A DNA stretch of 64,000 nucleotides, taken from Kondoa malvinella (taxonomy: Eukaryota; Basidiomycota; Agaricostilbomycetes; Agaricostilbales; Kondoaceae). The notes under the pieces were generated by a model. It had not been told where the DNA came from. It saw only the letters and a program-made list of their open reading frames with translations, and ran no database searches. A program made the position numbers and the translations under genes. The stretch is from the NCBI GenBank assembly GCA_039545315.1, contig BCIM01000017.1:124001-188000 (forward strand), read 5' to 3'. Shown here one piece after another: positions 11,415 through 22,556 of this stretch (the first letter of the stretch is position 1; every line of letters starts with the position of its first letter).

Positions 11415-13176
11415 TTACAAATCAGCTGGCATCCCCTTCCCCTGCTTCCTACCCTCCTTGTGCTTCTTCTTCGCCGCTCGCTTATCCTCAAGCTTCTTCA
11501 TCTTGCCCTGATGCGCTTCACACGGTTCACCTAAAGCTGGACAGCAGACTTTGCACGCGCCCTTCGGACACCGCGCTGCGCCGCTATTTGGACAATCTTT
11601 CGTCATGCATCCTTTCACTTCGATCTTTGGCTTCTTGGCTGCGACTGTTCGATTATCAGCTAAATACTGCTTGATTGTGATGGCTCACCTTCAGGCGAGC
11701 CAGACCGCGCTCGCTTGTTCTCTCCATTGATGACCTCCGCTGGGTCTAAGCTGCCTACTTCTGCTGGTGGTCGTAGTCCAGGCTGACAAACATCGAAAGG
11801 GAAAATTGTCGGCAAAAGCGTATCTGAGCTGGAAGGTAGATCGAATCGAGCATGCTGTTGTTTCAGGTCGTCCGCTTTCTCAGACTGCGCACATCAGTCA
11901 TATTCCAATGTGTTAGGGGCCACATACCAGTAACTGCTGTTCCAATTGCTCTACAATCGCCCGGAAAGCGTCAATCCGCTCATGCCAATTCCCCGATCCT
12001 GCCGCACCCAGTTTGTTCCTTATTTCTATCATGTGTCCTCGCTCGAATATGGGTTTAAACAGCTTGAAAAGGTGACTCTTGACGGCTGATAAAGCAGTGC
12101 GCGTCTTGATGGTCTTGACGATAGCGAGGTAACGCTTAGCCATCCAGATAGCAGAAGGGTAGGCGTCGGAATGAGATGACCATTCAGCTGGACCAGGCAC
12201 GGCCAAGATGGCTTCTCTCAGCTCATTAGGTAATTGAGCGAGATAATGAGCGCCCTTTCCTGGCTTGAGTGGACCAAAGAGGGCAGGATTGTAGAGGTTG
12301 CCTTCTGCAGACATGACCCCATCGCAGCCTGTTCGTTCTATGCATGAGGTGACATCGCGGTCAATGAGGATGTTGCCATTTGCAAAGACTGGGATGGAGG
12401 TGACAGCTTCGCGAACAGCTTTGATCTTGGCCCTGGATCAATAATCAGCTGTTTGTAGTAAGGAGTGAAGATTAGGCATACCAATCAGCTCGACCAGTCA
12501 ATTGGCCCTTTTGATCGCGAGTTCGGCCATGAACAGTGATGATTTGGGCACCTGCTTTCTCAAGCATCTTGGCATATGCGACTGTCCTCTCGACATCATC
12601 AAAGACCCTGAATTTGGCTGTCACAGGTACAGGTAGGTTGACATGTAGATGATGGACTTGAAATTCGTGTTAGCTGTTTGACTAAGTGAAAGCCTCTAAA
12701 GACCCACTCAAGCTCTCGATCAAAGCCCAATCTTCCATAAGAAAAGCTCCATATTTCCCACGCTTTGCAATACCTTGCGGGCATCCGAGGTTCAAGTCAA
12801 CAGCATCGCAGACACCCTTCTCGGCCAGATGCATAGCAGCAGCTAGGAATTGCGCCTTATCATTCGAGCAGAATTGAGCAATCAGCGGTCTGTCTATCTT
12901 GGCGTCGCCTTCTTCTTTGGCTACCAGATCAAATTGCTCGTGCAAATAGGTTTTGTTGTCGGGCGTAAAGATGTGGGCGTTGATCATGGGCGTATAGACG
13001 AGATCAGATCCATGCAGCCGAGACAGAATACGCCAAGCCAGCTCGGATGCGTCAACCATGGGTGCGACAACAGCTTGAGGAGCTCCCAAAGATTTGTAAA
13101 ATTCATAGCCGCTCAATTTGACGATCGCTGGAGGACCGAGAGGTCTTTCTATCTCTGTATTCTGGGTATCTGCCAT
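11415..13176 (-). CDS. DUS1: tRNA-dihydrouridine synthase Dus1
   Basis: Flavoenzyme that reduces uridine to dihydrouridine in the tRNA D-loop (Dus1 acts at positions 16/17 in yeast). The N-terminal region shows the Dus1-type FMN barrel start [18 protein letters not shown] followed by [10 protein letters not shown], then the active-site loop [20 protein letters not shown] with the catalytic Cys, and later [17 protein letters not shown] and IPVFANGNI. The C-terminal domain of about 70 residues is Cys-rich ([17 protein letters not shown], then [12 protein letters not shown]) and probably binds zinc; the tail is strongly basic ([12 protein letters not shown]), suited to tRNA binding. Several short introns interrupt the gene. 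It is convergent with the FAD monooxygenase gene, with only 55 bases between the stops. Confidence 0.92.
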
Positions 13177-13345
13177 ACTTGCGCTAGGTATATCTGCTGA
13201 GTGGGTATGATCGTTCGCTCGTGCTGGGCAAGGGACAAGAAATTAAGGAAGCGAAGGCGAGCTCGAGCGTTCAGACACAGCAACAATAAATAGCATTGTC
13301 CTAAAGGTACAAGTACAGGTAGTCTGGCCCTTATCGCAGATTAAT

Positions 13346-16046
13346 CTAGTGACCCATCTCTGTTTCGCCTTCCACTAAAACAATCGCAACATAGACATGA
13401 GCAAAGCGAGCCTGACAAGGATGTAGACTTACGATTGATCTTTCTGAATACGAAGGAACGAAGTCTCTTGCCGTAGATGTACATCGGAATGGTGAAGAGG
13501 GTGCATCCAAAGGTCAAGCCCGCAACCCAACCAAATGTCACGCCGAGGCCGTCTCCCAGAATCTGGTTGACAATGTTCCATGTGAGAGCGAAGGAGAGCA
13601 TGTTCTGGTGAATTGTCAGAACAACTTTTCGAAAATAGGAACGCGGTGCATACCTTCCAGAAGATGAGTGCAGCGACAGCAGAATCAGACTGGTTGCGGT
13701 GGACGTCTATGACATATGATACGACGGCGGAAGTCTGAACTCAAGATCAGCATTCAGAGGCAAAAGAATAATAGATAAACTCACCGACAAGACCAGTCCG
13801 AAACTGATCATACCAAAGAAGAAGATAGGAACCATAGGGGTCAACTTGGCTTGCAGGGTGAGGCCGAATCCCACTGAGCATCACAAGCAGCGTCAGCACG
13901 TACGTAGCTCATGAAGATTCGGCAACGCACGTAGACCGCCAACGCCGAAGATAGCCCATCCGATAATCATGGGAAGCTTGAACTCAGGCTCGTAGCTGGA
14001 TATAATCTTTAAGGATAGATCTCAGGCCTGTACGTTTAACTCACATTCCACCATTCTTTTTCGACATTGTCTTCGTGATCCATGCTTGTATGGGGCCAGC
14101 GATGCCCAATGCTAGCAAGTTTGCCACAAAAGATGAAAGATAGACCAGACCTGACTGACTGGCGTTGAAGTTGTAAGGGTCGGCGGAGAAGAGGAGAGCG
14201 AATGCGGTAGCTGTTTGTGATTATCCATGTCAGACGACGTCTGCACAATCTGATGCGCGGGCTTACCAAGAACGACTAACAAAGCAGTCCTGTGTCAGCA
14301 CGCAACACGAATATTGAGTATGGGAGCTCACCAAGCCTTTGTTGAATACAGAACGCATGAGCACAAAAGTTCATATGTCTAGACTTGCACTGACCATGTA
14401 ATACCAAGTCCATAAACTCCGGCTCCGAAGACCAGCGCAGGTGTCAATACCAAGTAAAAGGGTTGCAGCATGAGGCTGAGGAAGTTGTTGCGAGTGGGGT
14501 AGACGCCAGAGAAGATAGCTAGACGCTGGACGAAGGTCTTCTTTGGGGCGTATTGTGTAGGTATATGTTTCTCGTCGTGGGTCTCCGGGGCAGGAGCAGT
14601 TGTGTAATCTTCCTTATGAGACATTTCTGCTTTATCTTCCATGCCTTGTGCAACAGGTAGCTTGACCTTGCGTATGTATCGTGTTTCGGGAGAAAAGAGA
14701 TACTGCGCAATCAAGAGAGGAATGCAGATAATCGCTGTATAATGAGTTAGTTTTTTGTACCTATACTTATGTATGAAGCCACATACCGTAAATGCGTAGT
14801 GCCTAAGCAGAGCAGCGTGGGCAAAGGCTCATGGAATAGCTTTCGATTTACTCACCCATCGCCATCCCAAAGTCTCGCTTTGGAGGATTTGACCTGCAAT
14901 TGGCGGCGTGAGGGCAATGCCTTCGAGGAGGGCGACATCTGGGAGAATGTATACGTTAGCAATAGCTCACCGCGGGCTAATTAGACGAGCATACTCCATA
15001 GAGCGACCGGGATAGTCCTGTATAAACGCAAAAATGTCAGGACAAAGGTTTATAGCATGAGAACGGCAACTAATCATATGTAAGGGGAAGAGTTCGCTGA
15101 TTGAAGCGCCAACCAGAAACTCTGATGATCAAGCACATGAGCACCGATAGGAAATGCCAAGTTTCGAATGGCTTACCCAAAGGAGCCCTGTAATGTATAT
15201 ATTTGATCAGCACGCTTACCTGAACTTCAAGCAAGCTATACCTACATGCCAATACCGCTGAGGATCGTGCATCCAAGGAAGGGACCAACAGAATTGCAAA
15301 ATGAAGCACCGACAGTACCAGCGATAAGACAGACAGTTGCTCCAAGGAAGACAGGTCTTCTGCCAAACTTAGTAGCGATAGGAGCCAAGAAAATCGTCGA
15401 TATGGCCTAGAACAGCATCGTCAGCACCAGTGCTGCCGACTGCAGCACAATTAGCTTACCAGAGTCAATGTGATATAACTTCCGAGCACACGCCCAATCT
15501 GTTGCACGTCCACACCGAACACAGCTGCGATGTTGGGTTGATCGGCTGCCAGAAGAGGACCTCGGACACCAACGATAACCGTTCCCACTAATTGTCAGTG
15601 TCAGCCAATTCCTCGAGTCACGATAACGCTGCAAGCGAAACGAACTGAACAACACGAAGTAGTTGAGCCATCTGCAGAACAATACTCAGCTACAGATTAT
15701 TGGTTGAGAAGAGGCCTTACCGCTCGAAAGCCGGGGCATTCAAAGGATCGTTCGGATCGTCGCTCGCTGCACACCCTCGTCAGCTTTCAGGCGCCTCGAT
15801 GGCAAGACAGGACTTACGCTGAGGTACCAAAATGATGTCGCTCGAGCGTCCAGTGCCTTTCTTCAATGCATGGATATCGACATTCTGATAGATTGCCAAG
15901 GCAGCAGCATTGGGATCTTCTGTGAAGATGGCAGTGCCCGGCACTGCTTCAAGACTATGCAGAGGAAGCGACACATCAGCACCACGTTTCTTGTTCAGGC
16001 TTTCGGCGGTCACTGACTGCTTGTCATCCAGTACACCGAGACCCAT
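13346..16046 (-). CDS. MFS transporter, DHA1-like
   Basis: Integral membrane transporter of the major facilitator superfamily. A soluble N-terminal stretch of ~110 residues (starting MGLGVLDDKQSVTAESLNKK) precedes the first membrane segment. The first half carries the MFS signature between TM2 and TM3, LAPIATKFGRRPVFLGATVC, followed by LIAGTVGASFCNSVGPFLG. A long central loop (PETRYIRKVKLPVAQGM onward) separates the halves, then RNNFLSLMLQPFYLVLTPAL begins the second half. The last exon is short and ends EGETEMGH after an intron in frame with KRLRSFVFRKIN. More than ten short introns are needed. The pattern fits fungal DHA1-like drug or polyamine exporters; the substrate is unknown. Its position two genes from the P450/monooxygenase pair makes an export role for that pathway possible but unproven. 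Confidence 0.82.
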
Positions 16047-16790
16047 AATTGTTGATGTCTAAAGGTCTTGAATAGAAGGACCAAAGTGACAGACAGGTAT
16101 CAAGTGTGCAACCTTGGCGACCTGAAAGGAGAAATGCGTTCGTCCCGGTGAACGAGCTAGTTAAAGTCGAATGAGCAAGGCAAGCGGGCAAAGTGCAAAA
16201 GAATCCCCGATAGGTGCCCCGGCTAAGTATTGAGGGGTCTGCGGCTGTCATCCGCTTGGTGGGAGGCAGGGAGCTGGACCGGGCCTCGAAGGAGGAACAA
16301 TTATGCGGATTTAAAGAAATGGCCGATAGACAGACAGTCTCTTGGCAAGCAGCCAGGAAGCAGAAGGAGACAGCAAGTAGGGAAACGAACTTAGGGAAAG
16401 CGGGCGACCTCCTTTCCAGGCAGTCGCGATACAGACATATATCATCTCTGTCTCTTCGATAAGCATGCGAAAGCAATCCATCAATGCGAGAACACTGCTA
16501 CTGCTTACAGCTGCTCTCGCTGTAATACCTTCGCTAGTTGTTTGGTATAGTCTGGTTGGTATAGTCTGCTGTATTGGTCGACAAAAGCAACAGGAAGACG
16601 CGGAAGGCAAATGTATGAACAAAAAGTACCATGAGAAAAATGCTTGTGAAGTATTGTACAATGAAAGAATACCACCGCCCGACCGATCCCATAAGATGAA
16701 ACCCAAAAATTGATGTACAAGGAAAACTCAGTATTGATCGCTTTCGACTTGCGATGCCATGAAACGTGTAACAATGTTGAGGTTGGGTGA
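16047..16790. other. Intergenic region with a small ORF
   Basis: About 740 bases upstream of the MFS gene. A plus-strand frame at 16465-16713 could encode 82 residues with one hydrophobic segment (LLLLTAALAVIPSLVVWYSL) and a charged tail. It has no recognisable relative and no other support, so it is not called as a gene. Nothing else was seen. Confidence 0.35.
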
Positions 16791-19700
16791 CTATTGAAAC
16801 ATCAGCGTAGGCTTACACAGAGCGAATGGACTTGCAATTTCGTCCCATTTTTGTTCGAGCTTGAATAACCGATCATCTCCAGAAGCGAAGCGCTCTGTGA
16901 TGCCTTGGATTTGCGCGTCTACGTTCGTGACCTTCTCTTGCAAAGCATCTTGCGACTTCTTCGATGCCGCGGTTTCTTTCGGCAGTTGCTTGTTGAGCGT
17001 TTCCACCTTTTCTTCAATCTGCTTGATAGCCTTGTCCCTCTTTTCAGCCTTTGAAGCTTGTGAATCGGCTTTCGCAGCCTGCCAAGCGAGTTGATTCGCA
17101 AGATCGGTCTCGAGATGAGAGACTTGCTTCTCTACAGCATCGACTCGACGCTGAAGTGTCTTGTCCTTCTCTAGATCATTGATGGCACTTTCGAGGTTGG
17201 TTCGGACTTGACGAAGTTGTGTTTCGAGTGTCTCCCTCATGTCGTCGAGCATGACTGCGCTGATGCCTCTTCGCGGCGGAGCCGATGAATCAGCTGAATT
17301 CTGTTTGAGCAGAGCATCAGGCTGGTTCGAATAATACTAAACATGCACTCACAGAAGTCGCAGCAAGGTCCACATCCATCCCATTAGCGCCCTCTTTCAC
17401 AGCAACGCCATTAGAATGAGCAGATCCTTTGAGCTTGGCCTTGTCAAAATCATCTTCAAGCACTTCGATCCGACCATCGAGTTCTCGAATCAAAGTTCTC
17501 GTAGCAGTAACAGTGTTCAGAAGATCCACGGCCTGTACGTGGGAACCCTCAGTATCAGACAAGCTGAAAGAAGATTGCAGACATACCGATTGTTCAGATT
17601 CCAAATGACCCCTCTTGAGCTCATCAACCGACTCGACCAGCTTTTCAACAGTATGCACCAAAGTACCGGCTTTGGCTGGCCCAACACTCGAGCTCGTACT
17701 ATCGGAAGCAACAGACATCCCAACACTTGAAGCGCGCTTTCGTTTCTTGCTTGCTGGTTCTTCTTGCGTTTCAGTCGCCTGCGTTTCAATGACTTGCGTA
17801 TCGTTCGTTTGCGTCTGAGTTTCGGGCTGGTCAACCTGGGTCTGGGTCTGTTGTGTCCCTTCCTCTTCAGCCATAGTAGTATCTTCGCCTGTTTTTGCAT
17901 GTTGTTCAAACTTGTCCGTCCCATTGATTAAAGAGACGCCTTCAATAGCTGGAACTTCAGCTGGAACACCTTCAACAGATCCTTCGAGAGGAGTTTCGGG
18001 CACAGCAGAAGTTTCACAGGCAGGCCTGTCATCCGTCGGTGTAGTAACAGGAGCAGTAGAGACAGAAGCAGCGAGGTTCTTGTTGGACGTGGCAGATCGC
18101 AAAGTGTTGGCTTTAGTGTTGAGAACATTGTAGCCTAATTTGTGTTGGAGCGAATTGAGTGATTGGCCGATCCCGTTGATCTCATTCTTGGCTTTTCGTC
18201 GATCCTAGATAACAGTCAGCTTGATCCATAGCGGGTATAAGGTAAGTACGTTTTTCATTAAGTCCATCAGCATCTTCTCTTTCGATCGAATTTCATGTAA
18301 CTGCTTCTTCTCAGCCTGCTCTAACTATCAGTACTGTTCTCCGATAAGAGAAGAGCAACAAACATGTTCGACATAAGCTACAATTTCCTTCAACTTTCTG
18401 TTGAGATACGTTTTGTCGACCACACCACTTCCAGGCTTATGAGATTCCGGACCAGGCGTCATGGCTCCCATAGACTTGTGCATCATTTCAGGCGGACCAG
18501 GCGTCACATTTCCCATCTGAGGAGTAGCACCACCGTACTGAGTTGACGATCCAGCAGCGTATTCAGTAGACGATCCAGCATATTGCGTTGCATTGCCAGC
18601 ATATTGCGTCGCGTTGCCAGCATATTGCGTCGCGTTACCAGATTGAGGAGGTAGGTCGTCCCATACGTTGCTTTGCTGTATCTCGGGTGGTTCATTTCGC
18701 GATAGATCTACCTCGCCCCAAGAATCACCCTGAACTGGCGGGAGAGGCGGAGGGGGAGCGCGTTTGATGCCAATGGAAGCTTGTCTAGGTTGTTGAGATT
18801 CACGCATGGGAATTCGACCGGAAGTAGAGGCACCATCGGCTTGAGACCCACTCTTTTCGAGCTTTTCCATTCTTGAGCAAAGTTGCGCTCGAAGCTTTTC
18901 CATCTCTGCTGTTTGTTTGGTCATTTCGTACTTAAGCGCTTGAATTTCGCCTGATGATGGAGGAGCAGAAGAAGTTGCAGATGATGGGCCGGCTGCATGA
19001 GGTAAAGAGGGAGGGTCGATTGGGTCTCCCCAAGCATCGACACCGGGTTCGTTTGTCGAAGATGCACCGCTAGATGTTGTCGAAGGAGCACAACCGCCTT
19101 GTTCCAGTTTCCCTATGCGTGCAAGAACTTCTTCAAGCTCAGTGGGCACGAACCCATTTGAAGCGAGCATAAACTTCTCGGCGATAGCTTCGCTCAAATT
19201 GTCGACTTGAGAAGAGAAGGTAAGCTTCTTTGATTGTAGAGCACTGGCGCGCAACAGCAGGGCTTCAGCTGTATAATTGGGCAAGCCTTCGGCATGCGTT
19301 TGTAAAGCGGTAATGTTGTTCAATTCCGTGACGACTTTGGCCAATTCTTGCTGAGCGCTGATGAGATCTCCAATGAGCCTGCACCAAACACGCTATTATC
19401 AGGCCCCGTACGCTTATCGCAGCTCGAGATGACCTACTTCGTAACAGCTTTCCAGGACGACTTTGCGCTCAAATCAAAGGACCCTTGCTGACCAGCAGCA
19501 GAAGCAGGTGTGGGAGGTATAGAGGGTGTGCCATCTCGAGCACCTGGAGCAGGCGAGCCGTTCCAAGCAGGATTCGACACGGTGCGAATTGCCGTCAAAG
19601 GCTTCTTTGCCTGATTCGGCTTGTTCATGAACATTTGGGCTTGAGATCCAAGCTGTTGAGAGTTCTGACGAGCCTGAAAGCCCTCGAGCTCTTCCTCGAG

Positions 19701-19793
19701 ACGACAGCGCGAGACTCTCGGTTGTCGAAGAGGAACCATGTCGTTCATGCGCGAGACGCTATGTGCATCTCTGAGCCTCTCTGATACCATCAT
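16791..19793 (-). CDS. Large coiled-coil, low-complexity protein with tandem repeats
   Basis: A single gene of about 900 residues, spread over minus-strand frames joined by short introns near 19380-19435, 18220-18360, 17530-17590 and 17300-17350. Order of regions: a basic, Pro/Ser-rich N-terminus; a helical segment (RLIGDLISAQQELAKVVTEL onward); a disordered region with a WGDPIDPP/SWGEVD/NVWDD series and a 7-residue tandem repeat (GNATQYA); more coiled coil; a Thr/Gln-rich acidic stretch with repeated TQTQ; a basic KKRKR cluster that could be a nuclear localisation signal; and a C-terminal heptad-rich coiled coil of ~150 residues (LETQLRQVRTNLESAINDLE onward). I do not recognise the family. 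The layout suggests a scaffold or nuclear structural protein. One gene rather than two is inferred from in-frame joins. Confidence 0.6.
18579..18641 (-). repeat. Three tandem 21-bp coding repeats
   Basis: Three near-identical 21-base units at 18579-18599, 18600-18620 and 18621-18641 (plus-strand core CATATTGCGTCGCGTTGCCAG) encode GNATQYA repeats on the minus strand. Degenerate relatives (GSSTEYA, GSSTQYG) flank them. It is an in-frame minisatellite inside the coiled-coil gene, likely to vary in copy number between strains. Confidence 0.85.
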
Positions 19794-20285
19794 TTTGCAT
19801 TGCAGAAGCCTGTAGCGAGGCTATGATGTGCTCATTCACACTATCGCGAGCGATATGTTTTCCAATGCATCATGCATGTTGATGCACTAATCTTCCCGCT
19901 GAAACTCGCTGTTCCTGTCGCCCTTTGCTTCTTGTACCTCCCCTTCTTGCGGGCGGTAAAGATTTCTTTCTCTTGCCGAAACTCCGCTGAATGCATGTTC
20001 CGCGTTGTCTGTTGCTTCTTACAAGCTTGTCACATCTTTTGCAACTCTTTGACACCAGCAATCTGTCTAGCCATCAGGTCAACCAGGAAATTTCTCATAA
20101 GACCGCTCACATTCTCATAGATGAACTTTTGCTTTACCATTACCCTTAATGTTCACTGCGCGATGCGCACGTCGCTACATTGTAAGAGACTCGGGCATCT
20201 CGAATCTTTCTTTATTCAGAGCACAGTCCAATACTACTTCCTTGAATTAGCCAAAGACAGCTTGGACGAGAGCAAAAAGCTGACC
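19794..20285. other. Intergenic region
   Basis: Between the start of the coiled-coil gene and the end of the MCT-like transporter gene, both on the minus strand. It should contain the coiled-coil gene's promoter. Plus-strand frames here are short and have no recognisable features. Confidence 0.4.
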
Positions 20286-22269
20286 TCATGTCTTCTGAAG
20301 CATCTTGTAGCTGCCTTGCAATCGAAATTTGGCTGGAAGCAGCAGCACAGAGGCAATAATGAAGCAGGCTCCACTAAAGCCAACAGATGGCAGATAAGCC
20401 GATACTCTATTCCAAGCCCGTCAGTGCGTGGAGGAAATGCGACTGTTTGGCTTTACCCCGTGCGACCAACGTCCTTGGAGCTGAGACGCATCAGCTAGAT
20501 TGTGAACCTGCGAGATGGGTACATACTAGTCGGCTAGAGCAGATGCAATAGGTGGACCGAATAGACAAGGTATAACGACACTGAGCCATAATATCGCGAG
20601 ACTGTGAGAATCGTTCTCAGCACGTAGCGACAAAAGATAGCTTGCGGAGACTTACGCCGAGCCGAGATCTTGCACGCCGACACATTCGCTGGCTACACAC
20701 AATCTGAGCAAAGCAAAGAGATGTCGAATGGGGTACTCACTGACTGGAGCAGCCTGTCTGTACAGATCAGTCGTGTAAGAGCAAGTGACAGTATAGCATA
20801 CCGCGCTCCAGAAAACACCAGAAGTAAAGCCTTCGAAAGCTAATTGAGGACAAGCTTGCTGCTACAGCGAAAGACTTACCATTGACGACCGCAAAGAAGA
20901 TCATAACACCAAAAGAGCGGGCGTTGATCCTAAGGATTGATCAGCGCCCGAAAAAAAAACCTCAGTCGTTGGCTTACCAGATTAACAGAATCTCCAAGCC
21001 TGTGACAAAAGTCGCCAGGGCTGACATATTGATCCTGCCAAAGGCGTCGAGGGTGATGCCAATTGTTGGTCTGCCTATCATTTGACCCGCACTAAAGACA
21101 GCTTGTAGTACAGCAGCTTGTGATTGAGTAAAGCCAAGAGCTTGAGTTGCGTATGTAGGAATAGTGTCTGTGCATATATGCTTAGCTACTTGCTCATATA
21201 TTCGATGCTGAATCTACATAGGCAGATCCCGTATCCAAACTGAGAAAATATTGCCCACAGTAAAGCCCAGGAAAAGGAAGGATGTTTGATCATCGAGAGC
21301 TGCAACGGCTCAAACTTGGCTGAGATAATTCTCGAGCGAGCTACGAGTGGATCAGACATGGTAAGTGCATCCTTGACCAGGCCTACATTTGGCAAAGAAT
21401 ATGACCGGGACGAGTATTGCTAGCGATGTCAAGCCATTGGCGATGAAAGCCCATTTCTATAAAGCATCAGTGTGGTCTGTAACTTAGAAGATTTGAGGAC
21501 GCACTGTACCATGCCTTTCGATCAGTACTCGATTGGTGATGGAGAATATCAGACCGCCGAATCCCGAGCCACCGCTAATATAGCAACAACAGCATAAGCA
21601 CGAAGCAGCCGTATTGGTGGAAACCCTCACGCTCCGAGACCAGCTGCCAATGCCCTTTTCTTGTCGAACCATTGTTGTGTCAACGGTGTCATTGGGATGA
21701 ACACAAGTCCCACTGAGGCAGTCGAAATCATAGTTATGAGCTAACCAAAGTAGCTGCTGGTTAGGCCAGCAGACGCACAACCGAAACCCGACATGACACC
21801 AATCGTCAAGAATAATTGCCAGATCTGAGTCGTGTAGGCCGCACAGATGTATGCTCCACTGAACAAGCAGGTCCCTAGAATCATCGGTACCTTGAAATGA
21901 TAACGCATGCTGAGATAGTTGGCAAGGGGAGCAATAAACAGCGTCAATCCAAAGGACATGCCGATGACAAAGCTGTACTGCAAGCTTGTTGCTCCAGGAT
22001 ATTGGTTGTTGGCAATGAAGAAGCTCAGATAGATGCTGTTTGATGTGTTCATGCCCCAGGTCGCTGAATTCGACGCGGATAAGCACCACCGCGAAGAGAT
22101 GAAGGCCAGACAACTTGCCTGCGCTGGTCATGAAGACGCATGCGAGGACGACCCAACCAAATCCACCATCCGGAGGAGGAGGCAGAGGAGCGTCATGCAC
22201 GATTTTTTCTACAGCTTCAGGTTTCAAGTTGCTTTCCGTATCCAACATTTCTACATCTTGCGGCTCCAT
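20286..22269 (-). CDS. MFS monocarboxylate-permease-like transporter (MCT/MCH type)
   Basis: Plasma-membrane MFS transporter of the fungal monocarboxylate porter homologue group, whose members carry riboflavin, carboxylates or unknown solutes. The N-terminal tail ends in the diagnostic PPPPDGGFGWVVLACVFM. The first intron (22064-22118) begins GCAAGT rather than GT and joins in frame to ATWGMNTSNSIYLSFFIANN. Later segments include GATSLQYSFVIGMSFGLTLF, GFGCASAGLTSSYF, PMTPLTQQWFDKKRALAAGL, GFGGLIFSITNRVLIERHG, and a last exon encoding a membrane helix before the tail RLQGSYKMLQKT. The signature FDKKRALAAGLGASGGSGFG is typical of the family. About ten short introns are present. The substrate cannot be deduced. 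Confidence 0.85.
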
Positions 22270-22556
22270 GCTCTGTTATTGCTTGATCTCAGGCTGTACA
22301 GTCATCGATATACGTGGGGCATGGCTGTCGCTGGCCAACCTTCCGCTCAACATCATGCGGGGTAAACCGTCGGCAAAACAGGTCTTTGCTATTACCAGTC
22401 TTTGTGAAGATCAGCAAGGCTGACAGACGAATTACAGTTGTTTACTCGACCTGCGGCATGCAAGGAGATGTCTCATAACGCAGAGAGGCACCTGTGCTTT
22501 CTCAATAATCTTACAGTCACAAGTCGTACAAGTAAAAGAGTCCTCTGCAGATGGGA
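22270..22556. other. Intergenic region
   Basis: Between the start of the MCT-like gene and the end of the Ku80 gene, both minus strand. It should hold the MCT-like promoter. No feature was noticed. Confidence 0.4.

Noticed and set aside
16465..16713. 82-codon frame with one hydrophobic segment
   Set aside because: No relative, no splice or context support, and a position in the promoter of a transporter gene.
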